From positions 1,166,647 through 1,230,646 of the forward strand of contig JABFRP010000002.1 in NCBI GenBank assembly GCA_013141115.1: a stretch of 64,000 bases of DNA, in the 5' to 3' direction. The DNA comes from Ferruginibacter sp. Lineage in GTDB: Bacteria; Bacteroidota; Bacteroidia; Chitinophagales; Chitinophagaceae. The notes beneath the pieces were generated by a model. The model saw nothing but the letters and a program-made list of their open reading frames with translations, did not search any database and was not told where the DNA came from. A program made the position numbers and the translations under genes. Positions 42,124 through 53,000 of this stretch are shown piece after piece (the stretch's first letter is position 1; each line of letters starts with the position of its first letter).

Positions 42124-43095
42124 ATGAAAATATTTTTTTACAGCAGCTTCATTTTACTGCTGGCAGCGGGCCATATAACAGCACAGCCCTTAACATCGGG
42201 CAACCCCATTATTAAAGGTTGGTATGCCGATCCGGAAGCAGCTATATTTAAAAAGCAGTACTGGATCTACCCTACCTATTCGGATAAATACAATAAGCAG
42301 GTTTTTTTTGATGCCTTCTCTTCTACCGATCTGCTGCATTGGAATGCCCATAAAAACATTCTGGATACGGCTGCCATTAAATGGGCAAAACGTGCCATGT
42401 GGGCACCTGCCATTGTACAAAAAGGCAGGCAATACTTTTTGTTTTTTGCTGCTAACGATATTCAAAGCAATAATGAGTACGGCGGTATTGGTGTGGCTGT
42501 AGCCAATAAACCCGAAGGGCCATTTAAAGACTATTTGGGCAAACCACTTATCGACAAATTTTATAATGGTGCCCAGCCTATTGATCAGTTTGTATTTAAA
42601 GATACCAGCGGCCAGTATTATATTGTTTACGGTGGCTGGCAACACTGCAATATTGCCCGTTTAAAAAACGACTTTACCGGTATTGTACCCTTTGATGACG
42701 GTACGCTGTTTAAAGAAATTACGCCAAAGGGTTATGTTGAGGGGCCGTTTATGTTTATGCGTAATAACAAATACTATTTTATGTGGAGCGAAGGCGGCTG
42801 GACGGGGCCTGATTATTCAGTGGCCTATGCGGTAGCCAATTCTCCCTTTGGCCCATTTGAAAGAGTCGGTAAAATATTACAGCAGGATTCTGCCATTGCT
42901 ACAGGTGCAGGCCACCACTCCATTATGCACAATACTAAAAAAGATCTTTGGTATATTGTGTACCACCGCAGGCCGCTGGGCCAAACTGCGGCCAACAACA
43001 GAGCTACCTGTATTGAACAGCTATTTTTTGATGATAAAGGATTTATACTGCCTGTAAAGCTGAGCTTTACAGGAGTGCCCGGGCAAAAATTATAA
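42124..43095 (+). CDS. Exported GH43-family glycosidase
   Basis: The 323-residue protein has a signal peptide (FFYSSFILLLAAGHITAQ) and a five-bladed propeller typical of GH43. The catalytic triad is plausible: Asp in KGWYADPEAAIF near residue 36 (base), Asp in PIDQFVFKDTSG near residue 158 (pKa modulator) and Glu in GYVEGPFMFMRN near residue 205 (acid). Other GH43 signatures are WAPAIVQ and GAGHHSIM. The family includes arabinanases and beta-xylosidases; subfamily cannot be fixed by eye. Confidence 0.87.
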   Translation: MKIFFYSSFILLLAAGHITAQPLTSGNPIIKGWYADPEAAIFKKQYWIYPTYSDKYNKQVFFDAFSSTDLLHWNAHKNILDTAAIKWAKRAMWAPAIVQKGRQYFLFFAANDIQSNNEYGGIGVAVANKPEGPFKDYLGKPLIDKFYNGAQPIDQFVFKDTSGQYYIVYGGWQHCNIARLKNDFTGIVPFDDGTLFKEITPKGYVEGPFMFMRNNKYYFMWSEGGWTGPDYSVAYAVANSPFGPFERVGKILQQDSAIATGAGHHSIMHNTKKDLWYIVYHRRPLGQTAANNRATCIEQLFFDDKGFILPVKLSFTGVPGQKL

Positions 43096-43267
43096 CAGCA
43101 AATGCCGGTATAAATTGGTACAGTTACAGGGGTAAAAATTTTATATGTTAAATTATAAAAACAATAGCCATCTGGCACAATAATGCGTACCTAATATAGT
43201 TAGTACAGGTATATCTTACCGCAATCTGCCTGTACCCGACAGGTTGTATTATTTAAAATCATCTAAT

Positions 43268-43777
43268 ATGAAAACAGAACAGAAAAACCCCCACTTAAAA
43301 GTTGTAGTACAACAAGTAACTAATAACACCACCGCCTGGATGGGCCACCGGATACCTAATGAGGATATTGTTGCCGGCCAAACCTTTACCTGCCCTTCCG
43401 AAGGTGATCTTGGTGCTATCGAAATTTTTTCAACATTGGTTTTAAAAGCCGGTCATGCACAAATGACGGTACATCCTTTTGATCCTGCAACTAAAAAATG
43501 GGGGCCAGCATTATTAACTTCTTCGGTGGAGATTGATAAAACAGATTCGGATAAATGGATCTCTTTTCCGCAGAACGGCCTGCATATGCAAAAAGGCAGC
43601 ACTTATGGTTTCCGCCTGCAAAGCAGCGATATGTATATTGGTATTGGTGAAGCAGCAGGTTGTCATTTACAACCACAGTTCACCGGCGGGCAGGAATGGA
43701 TCTCACCATCCAGCGATCAGCCCGGTAAATTTTTCAGTTATCTCAGCCTTGCTTTTAAGGTAGAAATGAGGGCCTGA
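43268..43777 (+). CDS. Unknown beta-rich protein
   Basis: From the ATG at 43268 the product is 169 residues without signal peptide. Its sequence (VAGQTFTCPSEGDLGAIEIFS, AQMTVHPFDPATKKWGP, KWISFPQNGLHMQKGSTYGF) reads as alternating strands, like a beta-sandwich or carbohydrate-binding fold. I do not recognise a family. An in-frame start at 43244 would add eight residues. It is separate from the GH43 gene by 172 bases. Confidence 0.6.
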   Translation: MKTEQKNPHLKVVVQQVTNNTTAWMGHRIPNEDIVAGQTFTCPSEGDLGAIEIFSTLVLKAGHAQMTVHPFDPATKKWGPALLTSSVEIDKTDSDKWISFPQNGLHMQKGSTYGFRLQSSDMYIGIGEAAGCHLQPQFTGGQEWISPSSDQPGKFFSYLSLAFKVEMRA

Positions 43778-43934
43778 AAAAACTAAGGTTGCTAAAGTAA
43801 ACATTACATCCTATCAACATGTACAATACATGCTGCACAGGAGATTTTTTGATACAATTTTTACAAAGCCTGTTTGCGTAAATTAAAAGTCAGCACTTTA
43901 TTATTGGCTATCTTTATAATAAATAAAAAGGCTT

Positions 43935-44867
43935 TTGAAAGTAAGACGAACAGTTGTTAAACGGATTTTATTTCTACTGGTTATATGCTTTTGTATAAGC
44001 AGTAAAACTATAGCTTTTATAAATGATACTGTATTGCCTGTTGCAACGGTAAGCTCTACCCGGCAACAGGCAATTGCATTTATCGACAGTATTAAACAAT
44101 TAGACTCCAGCGCTTACTGGCCCAATATCAAGCCCTCCTTATTTCTGCAAAATTTAAAAACCAGCATTTACCAACCCATTAGTATTTATCCCGGCAACGG
44201 TACTAACTTTTGTGGCTATGGCGCTCTTACTTATTTGTTTTTACAAGATGATCCTTTGGGTTATGCAAAATTATTACTGCAATTATACAAAGAAGGAGAA
44301 GCCCGTTTTGGCAATGCCAGTTTTACACCTTCGGCTGCCATAAAAAAAGAGGCAGGCAGGCTTAAATATAAAGGTGTGTTGGATATACGCCCCGCCGAAC
44401 AAATGTGGTACCTGTGCCTTGCCGATCATTATAAAGGCTACCTGAATATCTTTAACCTACGCTACAACCCCGGTGATGAAGACCGCTTTTGGGCATCGGT
44501 TAATTACGCCAAGTTCAACCGCATGGCAAGAGGTTTGTTGCGGTATAAGGTAAAAGCAAAAGGCGCCGATTGGCTGCATCCAAATGTGGGCAACATGTAT
44601 GAATACATCAGTGGTCAATTAACTACCGGCCGTGTTGTTTTATTTATCAACAACCGGATAGTACACAAAAAGAATCATGTAAAAATAAAGCTGGCATTAC
44701 CCACACATTTTATTGTGGTGGAAAAAATCAGCAAGCAGGATGATCTTATTACATTGGTATATTGGGATTATGGTGGTAAAACACTGCTGCAGTTATCACC
44801 ATCTTTTTTAAGGCGCATTATTTTTGGTATTACTCACTTTAGTAAAAACGAAAGCGATGCCAACTAG
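43935..44867 (+). CDS. Exported protein with a predicted papain-like Cys-His-Asp site
   Basis: A TTG at 43935 opens a 310-residue protein with a signal peptide (ILFLLVICFCISSKTIAF); no ATG gives a better start. A candidate catalytic triad is Cys in GTNFCGYGALTYLF near residue 93, His in LPTHFIVVEKI near residue 260 and Asp in LVYWDYGGKT near residue 278, the order seen in C39-like/papain-fold peptidases. Alone this is inference. The last 11 bases overlap the start of the next lipoprotein gene. A role in cell-wall or peptide processing is possible. Confidence 0.62.
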   Translation: MKVRRTVVKRILFLLVICFCISSKTIAFINDTVLPVATVSSTRQQAIAFIDSIKQLDSSAYWPNIKPSLFLQNLKTSIYQPISIYPGNGTNFCGYGALTYLFLQDDPLGYAKLLLQLYKEGEARFGNASFTPSAAIKKEAGRLKYKGVLDIRPAEQMWYLCLADHYKGYLNIFNLRYNPGDEDRFWASVNYAKFNRMARGLLRYKVKAKGADWLHPNVGNMYEYISGQLTTGRVVLFINNRIVHKKNHVKIKLALPTHFIVVEKISKQDDLITLVYWDYGGKTLLQLSPSFLRRIIFGITHFSKNESDAN

Positions 44868-45462
44868 GTTAATACACACCATATTATTAGTTACACTGGT
44901 GAGTGGTATTTTTTCCTGCTCGCCCAAAAACATTTCTACCAAATATTATTACCAAAACGAAAAAGTACTGGACAGGATTGAAGAAACCTATAAAGAACTC
45001 TCACGGCAAACACCCTTTACCGTAGGCTTTACCGATAAGGATTTTAAGATCGTTGCTCTTGAAATTATCACCGATACGCTCAGTTATATTTACGAATTTG
45101 AAATTAATGAACCACGCCTTACCGATACTTTACGGGCCTATCATTTAAATGCAGCCAAAATAACACGGCTTATTCAGCAAATGCAGGGTATCCGCTGTAC
45201 ATGGATAAAAAATTACGATTACTATGTGGATGAAAAAAAGAATACCCTCATATTTATGTCGATAAAGCCGGTGGCATTAAATGCACCTTTTGCTTATAAA
45301 AAATATTATACACTTACCTATTTTCAGCAGCCGCAATATTTTGACAGCGAAGGCCGCTTACTGGATAAAAGAAAGCGGCGGAGGTTACGTAAAATAAATG
45401 GCGAAATATTCAAGCGCATTAATGATAAGGTTTGCTATACCATTTCCGGAAAATTCAGGTAA
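44857..45462 (+). CDS. Lipoprotein of unknown function
   Basis: From the ATG at 44857 the product is 201 residues with a lipobox (VSGIFSCSPKN, Cys about residue 21). The mature part is basic, with a Tyr-rich and Lys/Arg-rich C-terminus (SEGRLLDKRKRRRLRKINGE). It overlaps the papain-like gene by 11 bases, so the two are translationally coupled and probably work together. I do not recognise a family. Confidence 0.65.
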   Translation: MPTRLIHTILLVTLVSGIFSCSPKNISTKYYYQNEKVLDRIEETYKELSRQTPFTVGFTDKDFKIVALEIITDTLSYIYEFEINEPRLTDTLRAYHLNAAKITRLIQQMQGIRCTWIKNYDYYVDEKKNTLIFMSIKPVALNAPFAYKKYYTLTYFQQPQYFDSEGRLLDKRKRRRLRKINGEIFKRINDKVCYTISGKFR

Positions 45463-45571
45463 GTGTATCCTATCGGCCAGCCTTCTCTTTTCAATTAAAT
45501 AAAAGCAACTGTTTTTAATTAAATTTTGTAATTTACTATTCGCAAAATTTTATTTCATTTAAACTATTGCC

Positions 45572-46036
45572 ATGCCCAGTTTTAAACTCAATGTTAATAA
45601 TACTGCTTACACGGTAGATGCCGAAGCGGATATGCCTTTGTTATGGGTGCTACGTGATCTGCTTAATCTTACCGGTACAAAATATGGTTGTGGTGTGGCC
45701 AGCTGTGGCGCCTGCACGGTAATGATTGATGGTAATGCCGCTTATGCCTGTCAGCGGCCTGTAGGTACTTGTGTAAATAAAAAAATTACTACTATCGAGG
45801 GTTTATCGGCAGATGGCAGCCACCCTGTACAAAAAGCCTGGCAAAAAGCCGGCGTACCGCAATGCGGTTACTGCCAACCGGGGCAAATGATGGCCGCAGC
45901 AGCCATGCTGGAAAAAAATAAAAAACCATCCGAAGAAACCATTGCAGAAGTAATGAGTAATAACCTTTGCCGCTGCGGCACTTATCACCGCATTAAAAAA
46001 GCAATACACATTGCCATTGAAGATATTAATCAATAA
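45572..46036 (+). CDS. iorA: [2Fe-2S] subunit of an isoquinoline 1-oxidoreductase-type molybdenum hydroxylase
   Basis: The 154-residue protein has two [2Fe-2S] sites: the N-terminal plant-ferredoxin cluster GCGVASCGACTVMIDG with a later Cys (about residues 40-62) and a C-terminal cluster QCGYCQPGQMM and NNLCRCGTYHRI (about residues 100-140). It is the electron-transfer subunit for the molybdopterin protein encoded 18 bases downstream. No FAD subunit is present, as in isoquinoline 1-oxidoreductase. It has no signal peptide; the complex could be exported by the partner's Tat signal. Confidence 0.87.
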   Translation: MPSFKLNVNNTAYTVDAEADMPLLWVLRDLLNLTGTKYGCGVASCGACTVMIDGNAAYACQRPVGTCVNKKITTIEGLSADGSHPVQKAWQKAGVPQCGYCQPGQMMAAAAMLEKNKKPSEETIAEVMSNNLCRCGTYHRIKKAIHIAIEDINQ

Positions 46037-46054
46037 ACTTTCTCAACTTTTGGT

Positions 46055-48268
46055 ATGCAAAAAGAAACGATCAACCGCCGTCATTTTATAAAGCTAAGCT
46101 CCTTTACATCGGGTAGTTTGGTTATTGGTTTTATGTTACCGGGTTTACCTGCATTGGCACTATCGCCAGCCGATTGCGAATTTTTTCAACCCAGTGCTTA
46201 TTTAAAAATTGATAAGAGTGGAAAGGTTACGGTATTGGTAGGCAAACAGGAATCGGGGCAGGGTGTGGATACCGCTTTTCCTATGATAGTTGCAGAAGAA
46301 CTGGATGTTGATTTTAAAGATGTGAAATCAGAGATCGCTCCTTATGGCACACTAAAAGAAGGGGAACATGATACCGGCGGCAGCCAGAGTGTAATGACCA
46401 TGTATGATAGTTTGCGTAAAGCAGGAGCAATAGCCAAAGCCATGCTGATAAGTGCAGCAGCAAAAGTTTGGAACATTAAAGAAACTTCCTGCGCAGCCGA
46501 TAAAGGCGAGGTGGTAAACACCATTACCATGCAGCGCATTAAATATGGTGAGCTGGTTTGCCAGGCAGCAGCATTGCCTGTACCCAAAGATGTAACACTA
46601 AAAAATCCAAAAGATTTTAAACTGATTGGCAAAGCAGAAAAACGCTCTAACTTAAATGACATACTTACAGGAAAAACAAAATACGGGCTGGATATAAAAT
46701 TAGACGGAATGCTGTTTGCTGTTGCAGAAAGATGCCCGGTACTGGGCGGTACATTGGTAAGTGTAGACGATGCAGCTGCAAAAAAAGTACCCGGTGTAAT
46801 TAAAGTGGTAAGTTATAAAGGCACCGGTGCCCCCATGCATGTACGGGCAGGTGTAGCCGTAATTGCTACCAACACCTGGGCAGCCATTAAAGCAAGAAAA
46901 TTGCTGAACATTACCTGGGATGAAGGCAGCAAAAATAATGAGAGCACAGAAGAACTATTTAAAACCTTTGCCGCTAAAGCCAAAACAAAACCTGCTATTG
47001 AGGTTTTTAAAAAAGGCGATGTAAGCAGCTTTGCCAATAAAAATGAAATTACTGCCACTTATGCCCAACCTTTTTTAGCCCATGCTACTATAGAGCCGGT
47101 AAATTTTGTTGCAGCAGTAAATGGCGATGCCTGTGAGTTGTGGGGCGGCTTACAATTACCCGACTGGACGGTGAACACCATTGCTAAAGAATGTAATTTT
47201 AAAAAAGAAAAGATTAAAGTTAACCTCACGGCAATGGGTGGCGCTTTTGGCAGAAGGCTGCATTTTGATTTTGCTATTGAAGCTGTAAGAATTGCACAGC
47301 AAATTGACAAACCGGTTAAATTAATTTGGGAGAGGGCAGATGACATCCGCTTTCAACCTTACCGGCCGGCTAATTACCATTTATTAAAAGCCAGTACCGA
47401 TGATAAAGGACACCTGGCTGCCTGGCAACACCATGTATTAGGTACACCTGTTGCTTACATGACGGAGGGACCAAACACTAAACATCCGGAAGAAATGGAT
47501 GGAGCTGATAAGGGTTTCTGTTATGCAGTACCCAATATACTTACCGGTTATACGCCTGTTGATTTTAATATTAACCGGGGTTGGTTACGCTCGGTAGATA
47601 TTTGTGTAAATACTTTTCCGGTAGAAAGTTTTATAGATGAGATAGCGCAGCAACAGCATAAAGATCCGCTGGATTTTCGTTTGGCGATGCTGGAGAATAA
47701 ACCTGATTTTAAAACTGGCGATGATCCCGGAGCCATGACGCAATCGCCTGCAAGAATTGCTGCAGTATTAAAAAAAGTGGCGGAAAAAATTGGCTGGAAA
47801 GAAGCCCGTAAACCCAATCATTTTATAGGGCTGGCTACACACTCTTTTATTTTTGCCAAATCGTATGCGGCGCATGCTATTGAAATTGAATTACTGGCAC
47901 CCAAAAAATTTAAAATTACAAGAGTAGTAGCTGCTATTGATTGCGGTCTTGTAATTAACCCTGATGGTTTATTGAACCAGATGGAAGGTGGCCTTGCATT
48001 TGCCCTTACACAAACTTTAAAAGGAGAGATAACCGTGGCCAACAGCCGTGTGGTAGAGGATGGTTTTTTTAGTTACGAATTGCTTACTTATGCCGAAATG
48101 CCACCATTGGAAATTTATATCATTGATAGTAAGGAAGAACCTGGTGGTGTTGGAGAAGTGGGTTTGTCTACTGTAGCACCGGCATTATGTAATGCTTTGG
48201 CAGCGGCCGGTAACCGGCCACGCAATTTACCTATCCGTAATGAAGGGTTTAGTTGGGTGTACGCTTAA
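46055..48268 (+). CDS. iorB: Molybdopterin subunit of an isoquinoline 1-oxidoreductase-type aldehyde/xanthine oxidase family enzyme
   Basis: The 737-residue protein begins with a Tat-type signal (INRRHFIKLSSFTSGSLV) and then a xanthine-oxidase-family body. Segments such as VGKQESGQGVDTAFPMIVAEEL, MGGAFGRRLHFDFAIEA and VAAIDCGLVINPDGLLNQ, plus EEPGGVGEVGLS near the C-terminus, are typical for the molybdopterin-cytosine-dinucleotide and catalytic Glu sites. It hydroxylates an aldehyde or N-heterocycle with the iorA product, probably in the periplasm. It ends with a four-base convergent overlap with the next gene. Confidence 0.87.
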   Translation: MQKETINRRHFIKLSSFTSGSLVIGFMLPGLPALALSPADCEFFQPSAYLKIDKSGKVTVLVGKQESGQGVDTAFPMIVAEELDVDFKDVKSEIAPYGTLKEGEHDTGGSQSVMTMYDSLRKAGAIAKAMLISAAAKVWNIKETSCAADKGEVVNTITMQRIKYGELVCQAAALPVPKDVTLKNPKDFKLIGKAEKRSNLNDILTGKTKYGLDIKLDGMLFAVAERCPVLGGTLVSVDDAAAKKVPGVIKVVSYKGTGAPMHVRAGVAVIATNTWAAIKARKLLNITWDEGSKNNESTEELFKTFAAKAKTKPAIEVFKKGDVSSFANKNEITATYAQPFLAHATIEPVNFVAAVNGDACELWGGLQLPDWTVNTIAKECNFKKEKIKVNLTAMGGAFGRRLHFDFAIEAVRIAQQIDKPVKLIWERADDIRFQPYRPANYHLLKASTDDKGHLAAWQHHVLGTPVAYMTEGPNTKHPEEMDGADKGFCYAVPNILTGYTPVDFNINRGWLRSVDICVNTFPVESFIDEIAQQQHKDPLDFRLAMLENKPDFKTGDDPGAMTQSPARIAAVLKKVAEKIGWKEARKPNHFIGLATHSFIFAKSYAAHAIEIELLAPKKFKITRVVAAIDCGLVINPDGLLNQMEGGLAFALTQTLKGEITVANSRVVEDGFFSYELLTYAEMPPLEIYIIDSKEEPGGVGEVGLSTVAPALCNALAAAGNRPRNLPIRNEGFSWVYA

Positions 48269-48825
48269 GCAGAGGATTTACTAGCAACTACCTGGCGTAG
48301 TTTTTTTATAAGCTCATCAATTTGCTGATGCCTGCACCATGCTGTAATATCTACATCAATTGTAGTTACTAAAACTCTTTTATCATACAGCTGTATTTTT
48401 CTATTTTGGCTTAGTTTATCGGAGTTAAGAATATCTCTTCCCATTACAGTTGACACATCTTTGAAGATAGGTTTTATATTCTCTACTACCCGTAAGGATC
48501 TGTATGCAATACTTTTTTCTGTATTGTTGCCGGTAAATGTATTACCGATGGTTAACTGTAACAATTGCTCTTCATCATTAAATGTTATCTTATATAACCT
48601 GCCCGATTTTTTCATTGCCCGGTAAGCTAAAAAACCGAATATTACAACAGCCACTGCAGCACTAACTTCGGCGCCGTACTCCAAAAACATATCGTTGGTG
48701 TTTTGCAGTACCATAATCCAAAGCACAAAAAAACCAACCACTCCCAGCGTCAGGTATTTCAACAGGCTTACAAAACATCCTTCATTTTCTGCAACGTTCT
48801 CTATTTCGTAAATCTCTTTATTCAT
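48265..48825 (-). CDS. Membrane protein of unknown function
   Basis: The 186-residue protein has two hydrophobic segments (YLTLGVVGFFVLWIMVL near residue 30 and VSAAVAVVIFGFLAYRAM near residue 60) and a soluble C-terminal part with two basic helices (WCRHQQIDELIKKLRQ). No family is recognised. Its stop codon overlaps the end of iorB by four bases in convergent orientation, so no terminator separates them. Confidence 0.6.
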   Translation of the reverse strand: MNKEIYEIENVAENEGCFVSLLKYLTLGVVGFFVLWIMVLQNTNDMFLEYGAEVSAAVAVVIFGFLAYRAMKKSGRLYKITFNDEEQLLQLTIGNTFTGNNTEKSIAYRSLRVVENIKPIFKDVSTVMGRDILNSDKLSQNRKIQLYDKRVLVTTIDVDITAWCRHQQIDELIKKLRQVVASKSSA

Positions 48826-48907
48826 TTAGCATTGTGTTTTTATAAACATCAGGAGCTAAAGTTATGCGTTTGCAAAAAACATTGTTACCCTTTTTGATTT
48901 TGCTTTA

Positions 48908-48943
48908 AATAAAAAAGAGGAAATCCTAGACAAGATCCCCTCT
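48908..48943 (-). terminator. Terminator of the redox operon
   Basis: On the minus strand AGAGGGGATC pairs with GATTTCCTCT (ten pairs with two G-T wobbles) and is followed by TTTTTTATTT. It ends the operon whose last gene stops at 49006. Confidence 0.6.
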
Positions 48944-49005
48944 CACATTAGCACATGAAAAAATATTTATAAGGCGTTTAGCTTTAATTTTTGCTGTTAC
49001 CCGGT

Positions 49006-49998
49006 TTATGATTTTACACCTTCCAGTATTTTAATATAGTTCGCTCTTTCATAAGCTGTAGGGTCAGCAATATTTTGCTGGCTCATATTACCCCTGAATG
49101 CTTTAAGATCATCAAAGCCCATAGAGTACATCCAATCCTGCAATTCTTTATTCATTGTTTTTAAATAAGGAATGCCGTTTTTGTATAATGATGATGCTGT
49201 CATTACCACATCGGAACCAGCAAGAATATATTTAATTACTTCAATGGCACTTTGCACACCGGTAGTAGCTGCAAGTGAAAGATTTACTTTACCATATAAC
49301 AAAGCCGTCCATAACAATGGCAATCTTATTTCGCTTGATTCGCTGTAATGGAGATCTGTTTTTATCTTCAGTTCATTAATATCAAAATCGGGCTGGTAAA
49401 ACCGATTGAACAAAACCAATGCATTGGCACCGGCATTTTGCATACGCAAGGCCATATTACCCATGGCGCTGAAGTAAGGATTTAATTTAACTGCCACCGG
49501 AATTTTTACATTGTTCTTTATTTCTTCTATAATATTCAGGTAGCGGTGTTCTACATGCGAAGTAGATAAATTTACATCGCCAGGTATAAAAAATATATTC
49601 ACTTCAATAGCATCCGCACCGGCTTGTTCCATCAAACGGGAATAATCTATCCAGCCTTCGTGCGTAATACCATTAAGGCTGCCAATGATGGGCATATTCA
49701 CTCTTTCTTTTGCCCGGCGAATATTTTCCAGATATTCTTCTGTACCAACATTAAAATCATCAAGACCAGGAAAATAATCTGTTGCTTCGGCAAAAGTATT
49801 GGTAGTGCCCGACTGCACCGCAATAAAACGGGCTTCTTCTTTTTTTATTTGTTCTTCAAACAACGAAAACAGCACCACTGCCCCGGCACCGTTATCTTCC
49901 ATCATTAAAATATTATCTGTTTTTTCAGATAGTGTACAGGCGGAAACTACAATCGGGGAGCTTAGGTTTAACCCCATGTAACTGGTTTGTAAATTCAT
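49006..49998 (-). CDS. Dihydroorotate-dehydrogenase-like flavoprotein
   Basis: The 330-residue protein has a class 1/1B-like TIM-barrel: LQTSYMGLNLSSPIVVSAC, IIGSLNG near residue 105, DAIEVNIFFIPGD near residue 150, IPVAVKLNPYF near residue 180 and ALVLFNRFYQPD. The start MGLNLSSPIVV fits the dihydroorotate-dehydrogenase-like branch seen in Bacteroidota. It is the last of three genes in a redox operon, so it might use electrons from the adjacent oxidoreductases rather than feed pyrimidine synthesis. That link is inference. Confidence 0.8.
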   Translation of the reverse strand: MNLQTSYMGLNLSSPIVVSACTLSEKTDNILMMEDNGAGAVVLFSLFEEQIKKEEARFIAVQSGTTNTFAEATDYFPGLDDFNVGTEEYLENIRRAKERVNMPIIGSLNGITHEGWIDYSRLMEQAGADAIEVNIFFIPGDVNLSTSHVEHRYLNIIEEIKNNVKIPVAVKLNPYFSAMGNMALRMQNAGANALVLFNRFYQPDFDINELKIKTDLHYSESSEIRLPLLWTALLYGKVNLSLAATTGVQSAIEVIKYILAGSDVVMTASSLYKNGIPYLKTMNKELQDWMYSMGFDDLKAFRGNMSQQNIADPTAYERANYIKILEGVKS

Positions 49999-50086
49999 AT
50001 ACTTTTTTTGTTCATGGTTAATGGATCATAGCTCATAGTTAATGGGAGTATTTGCTATAACCATTAACTATGAACCATGAAATTTT

Positions 50087-53000
50087 TTATGCTATCGGTA
50101 CAAAGTCGCTTGCTTTTTTAGTTGCCAGCTCTTCATAATTTTTCCATTTCAGGTTTACCAGGTCCTGTGCATGTTTCATCAGGTTTTCTGCTACAGTTGG
50201 GTTGGTCATTGTTAATACTTTATACCGCAACTCATTGTAAGCATAATCTCTTAATGCCATGGTGGGCCTTGGAGAATCTAATACAAAAGGGTTTTGATTT
50301 TTCTTTCTTAACATTGGGTTGTATCTCAGCAATGGCCAGTGACCACTTGCTACTGCATTGTTCTGCTGGCTCAAACCATCTTTTAAATCGTAGCCGTGTG
50401 CAATACAATGGCTGTACGCTAGTATTAATGATGGACCGTCATAAGCTTCTGCTTCTCTCATAGCCAGTAAAGTTTGTTGCGGATTAGCACCAAATGCTAC
50501 TCTTGCTACATATACATTACCGTAAGAGATGGCCTGCATGGCCAAGTCTTTTTTACCACCGCTTTTACCACCTGCTGCAAATTTTGCAGTAGCTGCTGTT
50601 GGGGTAGATTTAGAGGATTGTCCACCGGTGTTAGAATACACTTCGGTATCCAGTACCAGTATATTTACATTTCTTCCACTTGCCAATGCATGATCTAAAC
50701 CACCGTAACCAATATCATAAGCCCAACCATCGCCACCCACTAACCATACACTGCGGCGCACTAATTGATCGGCTACCGATAACAGGTGTTGTGCAGGAGA
50801 AGAGGTCATAGTGCGTAATTGCTCTTTTAATTTTTGTACCCTTAAATGCTGCACTGCTAATTCCGATTCCAGGGTTTGTTTGGCATCCAGTATTTCAGTT
50901 ACCACGTTTTCGCCCAGCTCATCTTTCAATCCTAACAAATATTGTTTGGCGGCATGTAACTGCTGATCTGCAGTTATACGCATACCCAAACCAAACTCCG
51001 CATTATCTTCAAATAAAGAGTTGCTCCAGGCTGGTCCACGACCTTCCTTATTTACCGTCCATGGTGTGGTAGGTAAGTTACCACCATAAATGGAAGAGCA
51101 ACCGGTAGCATTGGCCACTAATAACCTGTCGCCAAATAATTGTGATAGTAATTTTAAATACGGTGTTTCGCCGCAACCTGCGCATGCACCCGAGAATTCA
51201 AATAAAGGTTCTAAGAACTGTGCACCGTGTACAGTAGAGAAATCAATTTTAGAACGGTCGTTCCATGGAATATTTTCGAAGTACTCGATATTCTTTTTAC
51301 CCTGTTCCAGTATAGGATCTTTTTCGGCAAGGTTAATGGCTTTTTTAGCACCATCAAAAATGCTGGTGGCCGGGCAAACTTCCACACATAAATTACAACC
51401 GGTACAGTCTTCTAAGTAAACCTGTAAAGAATATTTTGTTTCAGGAAAACCTCTAGAGTTGATGGGTGCTGATGCAAATCCTTCAGGCGCTTTTTCCAGG
51501 AATTTTTCATGGAAGAATTTAGCCCGTATTACGCTGTGCGGACAAACATAAGCACAGTTACCGCACTGAATACAGCTTTCTGGTTCCCATACCGGAACAA
51601 GATCCGATACGTTTCTTTTTTCCCATTGGGTAGTACCGCTTGGGTAAGTACCATCAATAGGCATTTTACTTACAGGCAGTTCATCACCATGGCCGGCCAT
51701 CATTACCGAAGTAACCTCCTGTACAAAGGCCGGTGCTTTTTTAGACACGATCAGTAATTCATGTACCGCCGCAGAAACTGTTTTTGGATATTCTACTTCG
51801 TATAAGTTAGCTAACGTACCATCAACTGCTTTAAAGTTTTGGTCAATTACTTTTTGTCCTTTTTTGAAGTAAGTTTTTTCAATGGCTTTTTTAATTTGCT
51901 TAATAGCATCTTCACGTGGTAATACACCTGATAAGGCAAAATAGCAGGTTTGCATAATGGTGTTAATGCGGCCATTCATGCCCGTATCTCTTGCAACTGT
52001 AGTAGCATCGATCACGTAAACTTTAATATGCTTATCGATGATCATTTTTTGTACCTGCCCGGTCATCTTGCTCCACACTTCATCTTTAGGGTAAGGGCTG
52101 TTGATCAAAAACGTAGCGCCATCTTTTGCAAATTCCAGCATCTCTACCTTTTCAATAAAGTTGAACTGGTGACAGGCGATAAAATCGGCCCTGGTAATTA
52201 AGTATGGTGCCCGTATTGGTTTTGGCCCGAATCTTAAATGCGATACCGTTCTGGCACCCGATTTTTTAGAATCATATACAAAGTAACCCTGTGCAAACAG
52301 GTCGGTATTTTCTCCAATGATCTTGATCGTATTTTTATTAGCGCCAACAGTACCATCCGCACCTAATCCAAAGAATAAACCTTGTTTCCACTCACTTTCA
52401 TCTAAAGTGTAAGCTGGATCATATTCCAAACTGGTGAAAGTAACATCATCATTGATACCAATAGTGAAACCATTTTTAGGATTTTCTTTTTTCAGTTCAT
52501 CAAATACCGCTTTAACCATTGCTGGTGTAAATTCTTTTGAGGATAGGCCATAACGGCCACCGATGAGCCTAGGTAATTGTTTTATTTTTCCTTGTTGTAG
52601 TGCATCCACCAAACTGGCTAGTACATCTTGGTACATCGGTTCCCCCGCTGCGCCAGATTCTTTGGTTCGATCCAGTATGGCAATTGATTTTACAGAAGTT
52701 GGTATGGCTTTAATAAAATGTTCTAAAGAGAAAGGACGATATAAACGTACTTGTAACACACCAGTTTTTTCGCCTGCTGCATTTAAAGCGTTTACGGTTT
52801 CATCTACAGTTTCGCCACCAGAACCCATGATGATCACCATGCGGTCGGCATCGGGTGCACCGGTGTACTGGAACAGTTCATATTTTCTGCCGGTCATCTT
52901 TTCAAAATCTTTCATCACATCTTCTACAATGGCAGGCATATTATTATAAAAGGTATTTACAGTTTCTCTACCCTGGAAATAAATATCAGGGTTTTGTGCG

